From NCBI RefSeq assembly GCF_000633255.1, contig NZ_AYMJ01000018.1, forward strand, positions 124,001 through 188,000: a stretch of DNA of 64,000 bases. The letters run 5' to 3'. Positions 7,414-15,538 of this stretch are shown piece after piece. The notes beneath the pieces are model-generated. The model had not been told where the DNA came from. It saw only the letters and a list, made by a program, of their open reading frames with translations, and made no database searches. The stretch comes from Pseudomonas sp. H1h. Lineage in GTDB: Bacteria > Pseudomonadota > Gammaproteobacteria > Pseudomonadales > Pseudomonadaceae. Every line of letters starts with the position of its first letter. The stretch's first letter is position 1. The translations under genes and the position numbers were made by a program.

Positions 7414-9029
7414 GGGGCGGTGTTTACAGGTGGAGCAAGAATCAGCTGTGCGGCCTTCTCGGCAATCATCAGCGTAGGCGAACAGGTGTTGCCCGAGGTG
7501 ATGCGCGGCATGATCGATGCGTCGGCAATGCGCAGGCCGGGTACGCCATGCACGCGCAGTTGTGCATCGACCACCGCTTCAGCGTCATTGCCCATGCGAC
7601 AGGTGCCGACCGGATGGAAAATCGTCGTGCCGATTCGCGCCGCGGCTTCGTGCAGTTGCGCTTCGCTTTGCAGGCTGTCGCCGGGCAGGTACTCCACCGG
7701 TTTGAACGCTTGCAGGGCCGGGGCGCTGACGATGCGCCGGGTCAGGCGGATCGCGTCGGCAGCCACGCGCAAATCTTCGGGATGGCTGAGGTAATTGGGC
7801 TGGATCAGCGGTGCGGCTTGCGGATCTGTCGAGCGGATTTCGATCCGCCCACGGCTCTGCGGGCGCAGATCGCACACCGATGCGGTGAACGCCGGGAAAC
7901 TGTGCAACGGCTCACCAAAGCGCTCCAGTGACAGCGGCTGCACATGGTATTCGAGGTTGGCCGAAGTCTGCTCCGGCCCGGATCGGGCGAACGCGCCGAG
8001 TTGACTCGGCGCCATCGACAGCGGCCCGCTGCGGTCATACAGATAACGCAGGCCCATGCCCATCTTGCCCCACACGCTGCCAGCGATCTGGTTCAGCGTG
8101 CGGGCGTTTTGCAGTTTGTAGATCAGGCGCAGTTGCAGGTGATCCTGCAGGTTGCCGCCGACACCCGGCAACTCATGAATCACGCCGATGCCGAGGCGCT
8201 CCAGCAATGGACGCGGGCCGATTCCGGAGCGCTGCAGAATGCTCGGCGACCCCACAGCACCGGCGCAGAGGATGATCTCCTTGCGCGCCTTGAAGCTTTG
8301 CACCTGGCCGTCATGACGCGCACTGACCTTCGACGCACGGCCGTTTTCCAGCAGCACCCGATCCACCTCGACCCCGGTCAGCACTGCCAGATTGGCCCGG
8401 TCACGAATCGGTTTGAGAAAGGCCTTGGCTGCGTTCCAGCGTACCCCGGCCTTCTGGTTGACCTGGAAGTAGCCGCAACCCTCGTTGTCGCCCTGATTGA
8501 AGTCGTCGATGCTGGCGATGCCGCTCTGCTCGGCGGCGCTGCGGAAGGCATCAAGAATCGGCCACGACAGACGCTGCTGTTCGACGCGCCATTCGCCTTG
8601 GGCACCGTGAAATTCGGCAGCGCCGGCAAAGTGGTTTTCGCTTTGTTTGAACAAGGGCAGCACGTCGTTCCAGGCCCAGCCCGGATTGCCTTCGGCCGCC
8701 CAGCCGTCATAGTCGCCGGCCTGGCCGCGCATGTAGATCATGCCGTTGATGGAAGAGCAGCCACCCAGCACTTTGCCGCGCGGGTAGCTCAGGCTGCGGC
8801 CCTGCAGGCCGGGTTGCGCTTCGGTCTTGAAGCACCAGTCGGTGCGCGGGTTGCCGATGCAGAACAGGTAACCGACGGGGATGTGAATCCACGCATAGTT
8901 GTCGCGTCCACCGGCTTCGAGCAGCAGCACCCGCTGTTGCTTATCCGCCGACAGTCGATTGGCCAGCAAGCACCCGGCGGGACCGGCGCCGACCACGATG
9001 TAGTCGTATTCATTGAGGGAAGTCTGCAT
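7380..9029 (-). CDS. GMC family FAD-dependent oxidoreductase (choline dehydrogenase-like)
   Basis: A 549-residue flavoprotein that oxidises an alcohol with FAD as cofactor. The dinucleotide-binding motif GAGPAG starts at residue 14. The GMC signature GGCSSINGMIYMRGQAGDYD follows near residue 85, and the C-terminal half carries the catalytic-region motif FHPVGTCRMG and the segment GNTCSPTLMIAEKAAQLI. The ATG at 9029 has AGGTCAGGGA just before it; an upstream in-frame start at 9065 is less likely. The last residues (PVGASLLAMTE) are translated from a REP element, so the native C-terminus probably once ended just after AAQLIL. The gene is divergent from a LysR regulator, the expected activator. 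The substrate is unknown. Confidence 0.9.
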   Translation of the reverse strand: MQTSLNEYDYIVVGAGPAGCLLANRLSADKQQRVLLLEAGGRDNYAWIHIPVGYLFCIGNPRTDWCFKTEAQPGLQGRSLSYPRGKVLGGCSSINGMIYMRGQAGDYDGWAAEGNPGWAWNDVLPLFKQSENHFAGAAEFHGAQGEWRVEQQRLSWPILDAFRSAAEQSGIASIDDFNQGDNEGCGYFQVNQKAGVRWNAAKAFLKPIRDRANLAVLTGVEVDRVLLENGRASKVSARHDGQVQSFKARKEIILCAGAVGSPSILQRSGIGPRPLLERLGIGVIHELPGVGGNLQDHLQLRLIYKLQNARTLNQIAGSVWGKMGMGLRYLYDRSGPLSMAPSQLGAFARSGPEQTSANLEYHVQPLSLERFGEPLHSFPAFTASVCDLRPQSRGRIEIRSTDPQAAPLIQPNYLSHPEDLRVAADAIRLTRRIVSAPALQAFKPVEYLPGDSLQSEAQLHEAAARIGTTIFHPVGTCRMGNDAEAVVDAQLRVHGVPGLRIADASIMPRITSGNTCSPTLMIAEKAAQLILAPPVNTAPVGASLLAMTE

Positions 9030-9162
9030 TCCCTGACCTCGCTTTTTGTTTTTATTGTCGGACACTCTAGTTGTTAGCTTTCGTCAAAAGAATGTTAGTT
9101 TTTGCGCAGCCGCTGTGCGTTTTCAAACAGCCTCAACTGACCATAGCTGACAAGGACCCGCC

Positions 9163-10047
9163 ATGTTCGACTGGAACGACCTGCGGTTTTTTCTCGAACT
9201 GCAACGCAGCGGCCGCCTGCTCACCGCCGCCCGGCGCCTGAACACTACCCACGCCACCGTCGCCCGGCACATCGAGGCCATCGAAAAAAGCCTCGGCACT
9301 GCGCTGTTCGTGCAGCACGCCCAAGGCTACGAAATGACCCCGGCGGGGGAGGCGCTGCTCAAGCACGCCGAAGCCATGGAAAACGTCGCGCTGCTGGCGC
9401 AGGAAGAAATCACCCAGTCCACCGCGCCGCTGGGCAAGATCCGTGTCGGCGTCACCGAAGGTCTGGGCATAAAATTTCTCGCCAGCCGCATGATCGGCCT
9501 GTTCGAGCGCTACCCGGGGCTGGAAGTGGAACTGGTCGCCGTGCCGCGCTTCGTCAGCATCCTTAATCGCGAGGCGGAAATCAGTATCCACCTCGAACGC
9601 CCGGCCGCCGACATGCTGGTCACCCGCAAACTCACCGACTACCGCCTCGCGCTCTATGCCAGCCAACGCTACCTCGACACCGCGCCACCCTTGCGCAGCC
9701 GCGAAGACCTCGGGCGGCACGCGTGGATTGGCTATGTCGATGATCTGCTGTTCAGCCAGGAGCTGATGTTCCTCAACAGCTTCTGCCGCAGCCCGCGCGT
9801 TGTGTTCCACAGCACCAGCGTTATTGCGCAGCAGGAGGCGGCGCGTTCGGGATTGGGCATCGCAGTGTTGCCTTGTTACATGGCTGCGTCCGACCCGGAT
9901 CTGGTGCCATTGCTGCCGGATGAAAGCATCGAGCGCAGTTACTGGATCAGCACCCGGCGCGAGTTGCACAAGTCGGTGCGGCTGCGGGTGGTCTGGGATT
10001 ATGTGGTCGGGTTGTGCGAGGCGGAGCAGGGGATGTTGCGCGGATAG
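9163..10047 (+). CDS. LysR family transcriptional regulator
   Basis: A 294-residue LysR-type regulator. The winged helix-turn-helix occupies residues 1-60 (FDWNDLRFFLELQRSGRLLTAARRLNTTHATVARHIEAIE), and the effector-binding domain starts near 90 (GKIRVGVTEGLGIKF). The gene is divergent from the GMC oxidoreductase gene with 133 bases between the two starts, the classic layout for control of the oxidoreductase and carrier genes. The intergenic region holds a dyad-like GCGCAG/CTGTGC near 9103-9116 that could be its site. The ligand is unknown. Confidence 0.9.
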   Translation: MFDWNDLRFFLELQRSGRLLTAARRLNTTHATVARHIEAIEKSLGTALFVQHAQGYEMTPAGEALLKHAEAMENVALLAQEEITQSTAPLGKIRVGVTEGLGIKFLASRMIGLFERYPGLEVELVAVPRFVSILNREAEISIHLERPAADMLVTRKLTDYRLALYASQRYLDTAPPLRSREDLGRHAWIGYVDDLLFSQELMFLNSFCRSPRVVFHSTSVIAQQEAARSGLGIAVLPCYMAASDPDLVPLLPDESIERSYWISTRRELHKSVRLRVVWDYVVGLCEAEQGMLRG

Positions 10048-10065
10048 TCCGGCCCCGCACAGATG

Positions 10066-10160
10066 CCCCTGTGGGAGCGGGCTTGCTCGCGAAGGCGGTA
10101 TGTCTGTGACATCGGTATCGACTGACACTACGCCTTCGCGAGCAAGCCCGCTCCCACAGG
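10066..10160. repeat. REP doublet (REPIN)
   Basis: CCTGTGGGAGCGGGCTTGCT starts at about 10068 and its inverse ends at 10160. The pair can fold into one long hairpin because even the bases next to the cores pair (AAGGCG with CGCCTT). It sits between the LysR gene and arsR and may end transcription from the LysR gene. Confidence 0.85.
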
Positions 10161-10194
10161 GTTCTGCGGTGTCGGTCAAATTCGGGATTGATTT

Positions 10195-10214
10195 ATATAT
10201 GGATATTCATATAT
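10195..10214 (+). promoter_or_regulatory. Probable ArsR operator
   Basis: ATATATGGATATTCATATAT is a 20-bp near-perfect palindrome (one mismatched pair) about 30 bases upstream of the arsR start codon. AT-rich dyads in this position are typical autoregulatory sites for ArsR repressors. Binding is inferred. Confidence 0.6.
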
Positions 10215-10243
10215 TCGATTTTCCATATGTTCGAGTCCGCCCC

Positions 10244-10591
10244 ATGCTCACGCCCACCGAGCTGTTCAAAAGCCTGGCCGATGAAACCCGTGTCCGCGCC
10301 ACTCTGCTGATTGCCGAACAGGGTGAGCTGTGTGTGTGCGAGCTGATGTGGGCGCTCGACGACAGCCAGCCGAAAATCAGCCGCCATCTGGCGCAACTGC
10401 GCAGCAACGGTTTGTTGCTTGATCGCCGTCAGGGTCAGTGGGTGTATTACCGGCTCAATCCGCAGCTGCCGGGTTGGGTGCAGCAGATCCTGCAAGTTAC
10501 CGCGAAGGCCAACGCCGACTGGCTCAAGGACAACGCCTGCCGCCTGCACAACATGGATGGCCGGCCTGCCCGCGAAACCGCCTGCTGCTGA
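10244..10591 (+). CDS. arsR: ArsR arsenic-responsive repressor
   Basis: A 115-residue winged helix repressor. The metal-binding motif ELCVCEL (Cys30, Cys32) sits at the start of the recognition helix, as in As(III)-sensing ArsR proteins, followed by DDSQPKISRHLAQLRSNGLL. Further cysteines occur near the C-terminus (NAC, ACC). The ATG at 10244 gives the standard family start (MLTPTELFKSLADETR). Arsenite binding should release it from the operator just upstream. It heads arsR-arsC-arsH; arsC starts 27 bases after its stop codon, with no arsB in between. Confidence 0.93.
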   Translation: MLTPTELFKSLADETRVRATLLIAEQGELCVCELMWALDDSQPKISRHLAQLRSNGLLLDRRQGQWVYYRLNPQLPGWVQQILQVTAKANADWLKDNACRLHNMDGRPARETACC

Positions 10592-10617
10592 ACCCCTGAC
10601 ATTTTCCGGAGCCATCC

Positions 10618-11088
10618 ATGCGAGTCCTATTCATGTGCACGGCCAACAGTTGCCGCAGCATTCTTTCCGAAGCCCTGTTCAATCACCTCGCGCCGCCCGG
10701 TTTCGAGGCGCTGAGCTCCGGCAGTTTCCCCAGGGGCCAGGTGTTGCCACGCAGCCTGAGCACCTTGCAGCAGGCCGGGATTTCGATTGACGGCTTGTAC
10801 AGCAATGGCAACGACGCCTTCGAAAGTTGCCCACCGGACATCGTCATCACCGTGTGCGACAAGGCCGCCGGGGAAAGCTGCCCGGTGTACTTCGGCCCGG
10901 CGCTGAAAAGCCATTGGGGACTGGAAGATCCCTCCGATGTGCAGGGCGATGATGCGGCGACAGACGCAGCGTTCCGCGCCACGCTGGCGCACATCGAGCG
11001 GCGCTGCAAAGCCTTCCTCGACCTGCCATTCAATCGCCTCAGCCGCGACCAATTGAAAACCGCGCTTGATGGCATCGGCGCGCGGTAA
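10618..11088 (+). CDS. arsC: Arsenate reductase, thioredoxin-coupled LMW-PTP type
   Basis: A 156-residue enzyme that reduces As(V) to As(III). The P-loop is CTANSCRS at residues 7-14 (Cys7 to Arg13, CX5R). The two downstream cysteines of the redox relay lie in VITVCDKAAGESCPVYFG (about Cys82 and Cys89), so all three residues needed for the thioredoxin-type cycle are present. It is the second gene of the ars operon and ends 9 bases before the broken arsH. With no arsB here, the arsenite product must leave by a pump encoded elsewhere. Confidence 0.93.
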   Translation: MRVLFMCTANSCRSILSEALFNHLAPPGFEALSSGSFPRGQVLPRSLSTLQQAGISIDGLYSNGNDAFESCPPDIVITVCDKAAGESCPVYFGPALKSHWGLEDPSDVQGDDAATDAAFRATLAHIERRCKAFLDLPFNRLSRDQLKTALDGIGAR

Positions 11089-11097
11089 GGAGGATTT

Positions 11098-11793
11098 ATG
11101 TCAGAGCATCTGCCCAACCTCGACCTGAGCCTGTTCGAAGGTCGAACAGCCGCGCCGGATCAGCACAAACCGCGCATCCTGTTGCTCTAAAGCTCGACCC
11201 GCGAACGCTCCTTCAGCCGTCTGCTGGTGGAAGAGGCCGCGCGCTTGCTGGAGCACTTCGGTGCTGAAACCCGGGTGTTCAATCCGTCCGGTTTGCCGTT
11301 GCCGGACGATGCACCGGTCGATCATCCCAAGGTTCAGGAACTGCGTGATCTGGTGTTGTGGTCGGAAGGCCAGGTCTGGTGCTCGCCGGAACGCCACGGC
11401 GCGATGTCGGCGGTGTTCAAGGCGCAGATCGACTGGGTTCCGCTGGAGCTCGGCGCGGTCCGCCCGACCCAGGGCAAAACCCTCGCGGTGATGCAGGTCT
11501 GCGGCGGTTCGCAATCATTCAACGTGGTCAACCAATTGCGCGTGTTGGGGCGCTGGATGCGCATGTTCACCATCCCCAATCAGTCTTCGGTGCCCAAGGC
11601 TTACATGGAATTCGACGAGGCGGGACGGATGAAACCGTCGCCGTTCTATGATCGCGTGGTCGATGTGATGGAAGAACTGGTCAAGTTCACCGTGCTGCTG
11701 CGCGACCGCCAGGACGATCTGGTGGACCGCTATTCCGAACGCAAGGAGAGCGCCGAGCAACTGATGGCCCGGGTCAATCAGCGCTCGATCTGA
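11098..11793 (+). pseudogene. arsH: arsH with in-frame stop (NADPH-dependent FMN reductase, broken)
   Basis: The frame starts at ATG 11098 after TAAGGAGGATTT, an excellent ribosome binding site, and reads MSEHLPNLDLSLFEGRTAAP. It hits TAA at codon 31 (11188-11190). The same frame continues without further stops to 11793 with a full ArsH sequence (STRERSFSRLLVEEAARLL and, later, GRWMRMFTIPNQSSVPKAY). The stop falls in the FMN phosphate loop, where ArsH proteins have L-Y-G-S-x-R: TAC GGC appears to have become TAA AGC. A restart at GTG 11227 would lack this loop, so the product is probably inactive. A sequencing error is possible but needs two adjacent substitutions. Confidence 0.85.
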
Positions 11794-11895
11794 AGCGCCG
11801 CGACTCGCATTCGTCGGTCGGGCCGTGCACAAACGTTCTAGCCGTTCACAGGCATTTATGGATTACTGGCGCCAGCCCATTACCGTATTCAAGCC

Positions 11896-12735
11896 ATGAG
11901 CAACTGGATCGACCTTGCCCACGACCGGGAAACCGGCATCGAAACCCTGCACGCGCATTTCGCCGGGCACGCGCACGCCTACGATCCACACTGGCATGAG
12001 ACCTACCTGATCGGCTTCACCGAACAAGGCGTGCAGCGCTTCAACAGCCGCCGGGCACGGCATGACAGTACCCCGGGCAAAGTCTTCATGCTCGAACCCG
12101 GGGACATTCATGACGGCGATGCGCCGAGTCCGGACGGCTTCACCTATCGCATGTTGTACCTGCAACCGGCGTGGCTGGAACAGGCGCTGGACGGCCTGCA
12201 ACTGGACGGCTGCGCGGGCGGCTTGCCGGGTATTGGCACGGTGCTCAACGATGATCCCGAGTTGGCCCGAGCCACCTTGTTTGCCTTCAACGCCCTGCAT
12301 AAACAGGACGTGCGCATGGTCCGCGAAGTGGCGCTGGATGCGCTGCTCGAACGTCTGGCGCTGCACCTCTATCGACGCCCGCAGCCAGCCGCCACGCTGC
12401 GGGCGCCGCTGATTGCCCGGCAGGCGCGGGACTACCTGATGGCCTATCACGAGCAGGACATCAGCCTGCACACCCTTGCCGAAGTCTGCGGCACCGATCG
12501 CTTTCGCCTGACTCGCGCCTTCAAGGCGGCTTATGGCCTGGCGCCGCATGCGTGGCTGATCCAGTTGCGGCTGATCCGTGGCCGGCAGTTGCTCGCCGCC
12601 GGGGTGCAACCGGTTGAAGTGGCGAGCAGGCTCGGTTTCGCCGATCAAAGTCACTTGGGTCGTTGGTTCGTGCGCGCCTACGGCATCACGCCGGGTGCCT
12701 ATCAACAGCGTGCCATCGGCACCTGTCGACGCTGA
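11896..12735 (+). CDS. AraC family transcriptional regulator
   Basis: A 279-residue regulator. The N-terminal cupin-type ligand domain (about 1-160) contains the metal or ligand strand HAHAYDPHWHETYLIGF and EPGDIHDGDAP. The C-terminal AraC DNA-binding domain (about 180-275) has two helix-turn-helix units, ISLHTLAEVCGTDRFRLTRAFKAAYG and PVEVASRLGFADQSHLGRWF. It lies 68 bases upstream of a RhtB exporter in the same direction, and such pairs often work together in amino acid export. The inducer is unknown. Confidence 0.9.
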   Translation: MSNWIDLAHDRETGIETLHAHFAGHAHAYDPHWHETYLIGFTEQGVQRFNSRRARHDSTPGKVFMLEPGDIHDGDAPSPDGFTYRMLYLQPAWLEQALDGLQLDGCAGGLPGIGTVLNDDPELARATLFAFNALHKQDVRMVREVALDALLERLALHLYRRPQPAATLRAPLIARQARDYLMAYHEQDISLHTLAEVCGTDRFRLTRAFKAAYGLAPHAWLIQLRLIRGRQLLAAGVQPVEVASRLGFADQSHLGRWFVRAYGITPGAYQQRAIGTCRR

Positions 12736-12803
12736 ACAAACGTTCAAGACCGCCACCCTGCGCTACCGCCACAGTAGGCCCTGACTTTCTACAGGGCCGT
12801 GCC

Positions 12804-13382
12804 ATGCTTGCATTCATCCTCTTTGCTTTCGTTGCCTCGATCACCCCGGGGCCGACCAACCTGATCGTACTCAGCACCAGTGCCCGACGTGGCTGGCGGC
12901 CATGCCTGCCGATCATTCTCGGCGCGGGGGCGGGTGCGGCGTCATTGGTGTGGGTTGCCGGTGCGGGTGCCAGTACGCTGATGCTGCCCGGCGTGCGCCC
13001 GGTGATCAGTGCGCTTGGAATGTGCTGGATGCTGTGGCTGGCGTGGCAGATCTTCACCGCGCCGGCCACGGCCATCGATCCCGCCGCCGACGTGCAAAAA
13101 CCAGAACTGGGGCTGGTCGGTGCTGCGCTGTTGCAGTGGGTCAATCCCAAGTCGTGGATGATGGCGATTGCCGTGATCAGTGTGTTTACCGCGCAAGGGC
13201 AGGGGTTGAATGCGTTGTGCCTGGCGTTTTTTCTGGTGTCGTTGCCGTGTCTGGCGCTCTGGGCGCTGCTCGGCCGAGGCGCGGCGCGCTGGCTGAGTAA
13301 CCCGGCGCAGTTGCAGTGGTTGAACCGGATTCTGGCGGTGCTGCTGGTGATTTCATCGGCGGCTGCGTTGCTGCACCGCTGA
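12804..13382 (+). CDS. LysE/RhtB family amino acid exporter
   Basis: A 192-residue inner membrane protein with five or six hydrophobic segments. The family signature ITPGPTNLIVLSTSARRG is at the N-terminus, and the mid-protein motif LLQWVNPKSWMMAIAVIS matches the conserved Asn-Pro-Lys turn of RhtB exporters. It should export amino acids or analogues by proton antiport. It follows the AraC regulator and precedes a REP doublet. Confidence 0.88.
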   Translation: MLAFILFAFVASITPGPTNLIVLSTSARRGWRPCLPIILGAGAGAASLVWVAGAGASTLMLPGVRPVISALGMCWMLWLAWQIFTAPATAIDPAADVQKPELGLVGAALLQWVNPKSWMMAIAVISVFTAQGQGLNALCLAFFLVSLPCLALWALLGRGAARWLSNPAQLQWLNRILAVLLVISSAAALLHR

Positions 13383-13417
13383 GCGGGCGCAAACTTCCAG
13401 TCCAGACACGCCCCCTT

Positions 13418-13507
13418 GTGGGAGCGGGCTTGCTCGCGAAGGCGGTGTGTCATTCACACAGATGTTGACTGACACACCGTCTTCGCGAGCAAGCCCGCTC
13501 CCACAGG
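13418..13507. repeat. REP doublet (REPIN)
   Basis: GTGGGAGCGGGCTTGCTCGC starts at 13418 and the inverse ends at 13507. The spacer contains an internal dyad (GGTGTGTCA, then TGACACACC), so the whole unit folds into a single long hairpin. Confidence 0.85.
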
Positions 13508-13626
13508 GTTTTGTGTTTTCTGGCAGAACGGTGGCAGTTGCCGGAACCGCACTTCGCGTCCACTCTATGGCATGCCGACAAGGAGCGTCCGCCGACCCTC
13601 CGTCGTGACCCAAGGGAGCTTGCAGC

Positions 13627-13842
13627 ATGAGCGAAGACAACAAGGTAAAAGGCCCGGCGTCGTACTTCCCGTCCATTGAAAAGAAGTACGGCCAGCCCAT
13701 CGATCACTGGCTGAACCTGCTCGCCGGCCTCACCGGCAAGAAACACATGGCACTGGTGGCGTGGCTCAAGGAAGAACACGGCATGGGCCATGGCCATGCC
13801 AACGCGCTGGTCGCGCATCACCTGGCCAATGGCAAACAGTGA
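13627..13842 (+). CDS. DUF4287 domain protein
   Basis: A 71-residue protein that is almost entirely the DUF4287 domain: PASYFPSIEKKYGQPIDHWLNLL, then KKHMALVAWLKEEHGMGHGHANALVAHHLA. It looks helical and soluble, with no known function. It starts at ATG 13627 after GGGAGCTTGCAGC and ends 13 bases before a GNAT gene, so the two probably share a transcript. Confidence 0.88.
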   Translation: MSEDNKVKGPASYFPSIEKKYGQPIDHWLNLLAGLTGKKHMALVAWLKEEHGMGHGHANALVAHHLANGKQ

Positions 13843-13855
13843 GGGTGGGGCAGCG

Positions 13856-14350
13856 ATGAATTTCTCCCACCGGCCGGTGACGGCCGACGATGTCAAAACC
13901 TTGTGCGGCTTTCCGCAGGGCGTTCAAGAGCTGTACTTCATGTTCCCAAAAGCCCAGTACCCGCTGACGGAAGAACAGATGCACAGCGCGATCAGCCAGC
14001 GCTTCGACTCCACGGCGTTTCTGGCCAACGGCGAGTTCGTTGGTTTCGCCAACTTCTACCGTGCTGAAAACAACGGCGTCTGCTGCATCGGCAACGTCAT
14101 CGTTGCGCCTTACGCCCGTGGCCAGGGTGTCGCTCGATACATTGTCGAAACCATGACCGCCGTCGGCTTCGAAAAGTATCAGGCCAGGGAAGTGCAGCTT
14201 TCCTGCTTCAACGAAAACACCGCCGGGTTGCTGCTCTACCCGAAACTGGGCTTCGTGCCGTTCTCCATTGAAGAGCGCCCGGCGCCGGGTGGCAGGCGTG
14301 TGGCACTGATCAACATGACGCGCCATCGAAGCCAGAGTTCGCGCTTGTAA
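13856..14350 (+). CDS. GNAT family N-acetyltransferase
   Basis: A 164-residue GNAT enzyme. The central strands (EFVGFANFYRAENNGVCCIGNVIVAP) lead into the acetyl-CoA loop YARGQGVARYI, and the C-terminal CFNENTAGLLLYPKLGFVPF segment is the usual Asn-x-x-x-x-x-x-Leu-Tyr-x-x-x-GF acceptor-site strand. The ATG at 13856 gives the conserved N-terminus MNFSHRPVTADDVKTL. It is probably cotranscribed with DUF4287 just upstream. Substrate unknown. Confidence 0.88.
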   Translation: MNFSHRPVTADDVKTLCGFPQGVQELYFMFPKAQYPLTEEQMHSAISQRFDSTAFLANGEFVGFANFYRAENNGVCCIGNVIVAPYARGQGVARYIVETMTAVGFEKYQAREVQLSCFNENTAGLLLYPKLGFVPFSIEERPAPGGRRVALINMTRHRSQSSRL

Positions 14351-14372
14351 CCGCGGTGCTCATGCAGTCGCA

Positions 14373-14768
14373 TCAGAAGCTTCCAGTCGTCAGAGGCGTT
14401 GGGCTGAAAGCCAGCGTAACTCGATTGTTGGGGGCTGTTTGCCAGGTCGCGTCGCTGGGGTTGCTGTCATTGCGGACGATGCATTTCCACTCCACGACAT
14501 CACCGGGTTTCGCGTTGCTGAACTTTATCAAGCCGGACCAAGAGGGAGAGGAAGCAGTGAGGCGAACCGCCTTTGCCGCGTCCCAGTTCCCTAACTCCGG
14601 CCGATCGCCCACTGCATAAACGCTATAGCCCTGCGTCGTCACGCCGTTATCACAACGAAAATTCGCCTCGAGCGAAATGTACGTCCAGGTGGCGCCGGCA
14701 TAACCGTATATAGGCGGCAAGGCCAGCAGCAGGGCACTCAGTGGCAACAAGTAACGAATGCGGTTCAT
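14373..14768 (-). CDS. Secreted stand-alone starch-binding (CBM20) protein
   Basis: A 131-residue secreted protein with a signal peptide (residues 1-26, cleavage likely after YGYAGA). The rest is one CBM20-type domain: YSVYAVGDRPELGNWDAAKA is the classic starch-binding segment with the first binding-site Trp, and VEWKCIVRNDSN the second. It resembles the C-terminal domain of Pseudomonas maltotetraose-forming amylases, but there is no catalytic domain beside it. The ATG at 14768 follows AAGGAATTGATC. It could tether alpha-glucan outside the cell or be a relic of a lost amylase. The intact signal peptide argues for the former. Confidence 0.8.
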   Translation of the reverse strand: MNRIRYLLPLSALLLALPPIYGYAGATWTYISLEANFRCDNGVTTQGYSVYAVGDRPELGNWDAAKAVRLTASSPSWSGLIKFSNAKPGDVVEWKCIVRNDSNPSDATWQTAPNNRVTLAFSPTPLTTGSF

Positions 14769-14915
14769 GATCAATTCCTTGGTTCAGCTTCAGCCAAGCC
14801 AGCTTAGCCGTGCGCAAACCCAAAGAGACCTGTAAGAACTGACAGTCCATCAGACTCCTTTGCGATACCGGCAGTTGCGCCTTATTCCCACAGGCGCCCA
14901 AGCCATGCACAATTT

Positions 14916-14940
14916 CTGTGGGAGCAGGCTTGCTCGAAGA
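14916..14940 (+). repeat. Single REP copy
   Basis: CTGTGGGAGCAGGCTTGCTC is a solitary REP core. The inverse partner is missing, although a short TTCCCACAGG remnant sits at 14885-14894. It lies between the CBM20 gene and the next GNAT. Confidence 0.75.
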
Positions 14941-14997
14941 CGTCAGTCCCGCCAGCCCATCACTGGCTGAGTCACCCAAAACCCCAAGGTATTGAAC

Positions 14998-15519
14998 ATG
15001 TCGGACACACCCTCACGCCTGACCTACAGACGCCCACAGCCTGCAGACCTGCCCACCGTTTTCGCAATCTTCGGCGACTCGCAAACCAACCTGTTCAACC
15101 CCGCCGGCCCCATGACCGACATCGCCCAGGCCGAAGCATTGCTGGACCGCTGGCTGCAACACTGGGCGACCCACGGCTACGGATGGTGGGCGATCAGCAG
15201 CGCACAAGATCCTGAACACATCCTCGGATTCGCCGGCATCGCCGCCCATGACTACCTGGGTAAATCGGTGATTAACCTCGGCTATCGCTTCGCCGTTGAA
15301 GCATGGGGCCAGGGCTACGCAACAGAGGCCGCGCAAGCCGCGCTGACCCATGCCTTCGACCACCTGGGATTGCTCGAGGTATACGGCCTGGTCAGACCCG
15401 ATCATGTCGCATCCATCCGCGTCCTGGAGAAAATCGGCATGCGTCGTTTCGACCTGCTGGACGACGTCCCGAACAAAGCCCCCAGCCTGGTATTCAAAAT
15501 CCAACAAGAGGCCCGCTAA
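14998..15519 (+). CDS. GNAT acetyltransferase, RimJ/RimL type
   Basis: A 173-residue GNAT of the ribosomal-protein acetyltransferase-like subgroup: LTYRRPQPADLPTVFAIF at the start, LGYRFAVEAWGQGYATEAAQAAL as the acetyl-CoA loop (W-G-Q-G-Y-A-T-E-A), and VRPDHVASIRVLEKIGMRRF as the closing N-x-x-S-x-x-x-x-E-K-x-G-F/M motif. The ATG at 14998 is preferred over a TTG six bases upstream. Substrate unknown. It is followed by three tandem REP copies. Confidence 0.9.
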   Translation: MSDTPSRLTYRRPQPADLPTVFAIFGDSQTNLFNPAGPMTDIAQAEALLDRWLQHWATHGYGWWAISSAQDPEHILGFAGIAAHDYLGKSVINLGYRFAVEAWGQGYATEAAQAALTHAFDHLGLLEVYGLVRPDHVASIRVLEKIGMRRFDLLDDVPNKAPSLVFKIQQEAR

Positions 15520-15538
15520 TCCGATCACATCCTTCCCT

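Noticed and set aside
11227..11793. A separate 188-codon gene after the arsH stop
   Set aside because: It starts with GTG inside the arsH reading frame and lacks the FMN phosphate loop. It is better described as the 3' part of a broken arsH.
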